From: Acholoe squamosa
Taxonomy: Eukaryota; Annelida; Polychaeta; Phyllodocida; Polynoidae
Reading direction: 5' to 3'
DNA length: 64,000 nucleotides
Assembly: GCA_949317995.1 (NCBI GenBank)
Contig: OX439049.1
Coordinates: 65,523,247-65,587,246, forward strand
This document shows positions 61,695-64,000 of this stretch, in pieces. The number at the start of each line of letters is the position of its first letter. The stretch's first letter is position 1. A program made the translations under genes and the position numbers. The notes below the pieces were generated by a model that was given only the letters and a program-made list of their open reading frames with translations, did not search any database and was not told the DNA's origin.

Positions 61695-62168
61695 GGAACT
61701 TGATTTTGCCTCATAAGATTATAGTTTTTAAATTATAGCCAAAAAGTCCACGCCTTTTTTATAAGGGGTGATTTTGGGGCTTCAGCTGTTTCCTTTTCCC
61801 ACAGTAAAGAGAAATCTGTGGACAATGGTATTAATTTGAAAAGCAATAATGATAATGATGTCTGATGTGATGTCTCAGTGGGAGGGAGGGAGCGCAGATA
61901 GAGGAAACAATTTGTTCTGAGACAGTTTTCACATGAATCCACATAAAAAAACTCATGTCATTGCCAACATGAGTTTCAATTGATTATCTTCATATCTAGA
62001 AATGGTGAGTTCAGATATCCCACCTGAATTTCTGGTGCTGAAAATTGAGGAAAACATGACTTGGTAAGAATTGACAAAACGTTCCTTGTTTCCAGGTCTG
62101 ATGTATTCATTTTCAACCAAGGCATTTTCTATGAGAGAAATGTGAAAACACTTCCCTAGGAGAAATGG
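61695..62168. other. No gene recognised
   Basis: This is the region upstream of the zinc-finger frame. The minus frame at 61,733-61,942 begins with GTG and has no family features. Upstream exons of the zinc-finger gene could lie here but cannot be defined. Confidence 0.4.
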
Positions 62169-62219
62169 CTTATGAGTAGTATAGTTTGTATTGGAACGGG
62201 ACTATAGCTAACTATAGGA

Positions 62220-62720
62220 TATTACTCACTGGGGATGCAGCCAATCAGAGGCCTCTATTTGGTCACGTGACCTCATTTGCATAATAGGCCATGCCCCCTT
62301 AGCCAATCAGAGCCCTCCATTCGGTCATGTGACCCCTCATTTACATAAAAGGCCATGCCCATTTATGCTAATGAGACCTCATTTGCATAATAGGCCGTGC
62401 CCCCTTAGCCAATTAGAGCCCTCCATTTGGTCATGTGACCCCTCATTTACATAATAGACCATGTCCCTTTATGCTAATGAGACCTCATTTGCATAATAGA
62501 CCACGTTCCCTTGATCACGTGACTTAGACCCCCTGTGGAGTGATTTCCAAATGGAGGTCTCTGATTGGCTAATGGTCTAGGTCACGTGACCCGATTATGT
62601 GAATTGGGGTTGCCCAACCATGTGACCTCCCTTGTTTGTAAACAACATGACGTGATCCAGCCAAGTGACTTAACCACATGGTTTCTATAAAGGGTCATAC
62701 CCCCTTCATCACGTGGTATA
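62220..62720 (+). promoter_or_regulatory. CCAAT, octamer and E-box repeats in the small element
   Basis: Repeated modules of about 100-125 bp carry AGCCAATCAGAG or AGCCAATTAGAG, GGTCATGTGACC/GGTCACGTGACC, and CTCATTTGCATAATAG with the inverted octamer ATTTGCAT (near 62,271, 62,382 and 62,486). Unlike the large element I find no TTTGGCGGGAAA here. The order suggests tandem duplication within the element end. Confidence 0.65.
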
Positions 62721-62861
62721 TTCACGAGACCACTTGTTTGTAAACAAGGGGTGGGGTTAATTATGCATAATAGGTCTGAGTTTTTCTCAAGAAGAAATAT
62801 TTAAGCGTTGGTAAATTTTACTATTGTATACCTTTTTTTGATGAGAGGACAAAATAAAAAA

Positions 62862-63026
62862 AGGCAAGCTAAGACCTTGCCAAAAAAATATTTTGTGGCC
62901 TTTAGTTTATTTTGAAAAAAAAGCTTGCCCCCCAAAAAAAAAGAATTTAGGGGGCTTTTAGTTTTTGTAGAAAATTATTTATTTTATTTAGTGAACCCAC
63001 CCTGTCCCTTTGGGACAGGGGTGGGT
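62862..63026. other. Paired hairpins matching those of the 13.2-kb element
   Basis: GGCAAG-CTAAGAC-CTTGCC near 62,872 is followed by a long A/T and CTTGCCCCCC stretch. Then comes the strong hairpin ACCCACCCTGTCCC / GGGACAGGGGTGGGT at 62,995-63,026, which ends in a T run. The large element has GGTAAGCT/AGCTTGCC and GACCCGCCCCT/AGGGGTGGGTC at the equivalent inner position. Confidence 0.7.
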
Positions 63027-63209
63027 TTTTACTGGGTATAACTTTTTTTAATAAAAAAAATATTTAAAGGATGATTATGGAGGTGATGCCGCATGAAAGA
63101 GGATGAAGGAGGAGAAGGTGTCAGTAGTTCATCTTTGTGAAGACTGTGACATATCATTTGACAACAGGAGGGAGGCACGTCTACCACGAACACCCCACTA
63201 CTACCTTTA

Positions 63210-63420
63210 TGCTAGTCTCTTTATATAGTGATATGCAAGGGAGAAGCTACATGAAAGGTGTGTAAGGCAAAAACATGGAGTGACGCGAGTAAAACGATTG
63301 ATCAACGTAATGAGCGGGTGGCACCATACAACCTAGATAGTAGTCTCTTTATATAGTGATGTGTGAGGGAGAAGACACATAAAAGGTGTGTAAGAGTGAC
63401 GTGAGTAAAACGACAGTGCT
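63210..63420 (+). repeat. 129-bp tandem duplication
   Basis: GTCTCTTTATATAGTGAT occurs at 63,214 and 63,343, each followed by GGGAGAAG, AAAGGTGTGTAAG and GAGTAAAACGA. Non-coding, inside the small element. Confidence 0.75.
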
Positions 63421-63749
63421 ACATAAGGGTAGGTGGCGCCGCCTAGCCCAAATTTTTAATATTAGAAATCTGACATATCCATAGTTCATATAGATGTTGA
63501 TCAACAATAAAGCACCAACAATCTTACAACGCTCCAACTCAGGTCAAGTAGAAGTTAAAAATACTTCCTATTTCTAGTAAAATGTTAGAGTGACGTAATG
63601 AATGGCTGGCACCACCTTTGAAATGAGGTGCACCATGGGGGTCCAGGTCACGTGACCAAATGGAGGCCTCTGGTTGGCTGCATCCCCAGTGAGTAATATC
63701 CTGTAGTTAGCTATAGTCCCGTTCCGATACATACTATACTACTGTTATG

Positions 63750-64000
63750 TTAAGGACTGATAGAGGGCTATACTCTTATCACTATTACACTAGGGGTAGC
63801 CTAATATATATAGATGGCTATACTACTGGTGCACTAGGGCCTGCACTAGGTCTACATCTTTCTGTTGTAGCATTACCTAATCAATGCGCCTAAAACTCAC
63901 ATCGCAGAGGAAGAGATGAAGTAAATGTGGCTGTATTTTCTTCTTGGTGTAAAAAGCTGCCTGTCAAAGTACAAACTGCTCGTAGGTGAGTGAGACAAAA
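63750..64000. other. No gene recognised
   Basis: Right flank of the small element. Nothing is recognised apart from short direct repeats of GGCTATACT. Confidence 0.5.

Larger units (their letters stand above)
62175..63743. mobile_element. 1.57-kb non-autonomous relative of the Polinton-like element
   Basis: About 99-bp TIRs (62,175-62,273 and 63,645-63,743) differ at about five positions. They share their first 37 or so bases with the 13.2-kb element (AGTAGTATAG...GGAACGGGACTATAG) and then GATGCAGCCAATCAGAGGCC. Flanks are CTTATG on the left and GTTATG on the right, a 6-bp target duplication with one mismatch. It encodes nothing; the 62-codon minus frame near 63,349-63,537 is not a gene. Inside, it repeats the CCAAT, E-box and octamer sequences and the pair of hairpins in the same order as the large element, as expected of a deletion derivative of a related autonomous element. 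Confidence 0.8.

Overview
The window looks like a repeat-rich stretch of a metazoan, probably marine invertebrate, genome. The evidence is a very long short-period satellite, a 5'-truncated LINE with a CR1/Jockey/L2-like reverse transcriptase, a degenerate tRNA-derived SINE head, several terminal-inverted-repeat (TIR) DNA elements, a Polinton/Maverick-type element with a protein-primed family B DNA polymerase, and a C2H2 zinc-finger exon. I cannot name the species, and I see no intact ordinary host gene.

Layout. (1) 1-42,155 is one uninterrupted satellite with a 17-bp monomer (consensus GAGTGCATCATACCTAG, with 16-bp variants reading GCATATACC). It is organised into nested higher-order repeats: 3,310-bp, 8,467-bp, 2,340-bp and 1,068-bp shifts, and diagnostic variants change from left to right along the array. 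(2) 42,156-43,909 is the 3' part of a LINE with a long open RT frame. (3) 43,910-45,084 is a DNA element with about 92-bp TIRs. It is followed by a SINE-like head and by minisatellite arrays with a 57-bp period. (4) 46,587-59,810 is a 13.2-kb element bounded by a perfect 6-bp target-site duplication (TATATC) and TIRs of about 350 bp. It carries, on the minus strand, a decayed PolB gene with all exonuclease and polymerase motifs still readable, a broken gene with a poly-Glu tract of about 179 codons and two possible PC4-like domains, and an unknown 136-aa ORF. It is itself interrupted by at least four later insertions. (5) 59,817-62,168 holds a degenerate C2H2 zinc-finger frame and otherwise little. 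(6) 62,175-63,743 is a 1.57-kb non-autonomous element sharing the terminal sequence and the inner hairpin layout of the Polinton-like element, flanked by a 5/6-matching duplication.

The most striking biology is in the TIRs of the 13.2-kb element. They contain a dense repeated arrangement of CCAAT boxes, TTTGGCGGGAAA (E2F-type) sites, GTCACGTGAC E-boxes and an octamer ATGCAAAT. This looks like a DNA-virus-style promoter/enhancer that would tie expression to S phase. The small relative keeps the CCAAT, E-box and octamer modules but has no E2F-type site that I could find. The 13.2-kb copy is certainly inactive: PolB has multiple frameshifts, stops of all three kinds and an insertion, and I see no integrase, packaging ATPase, protease or capsid gene.
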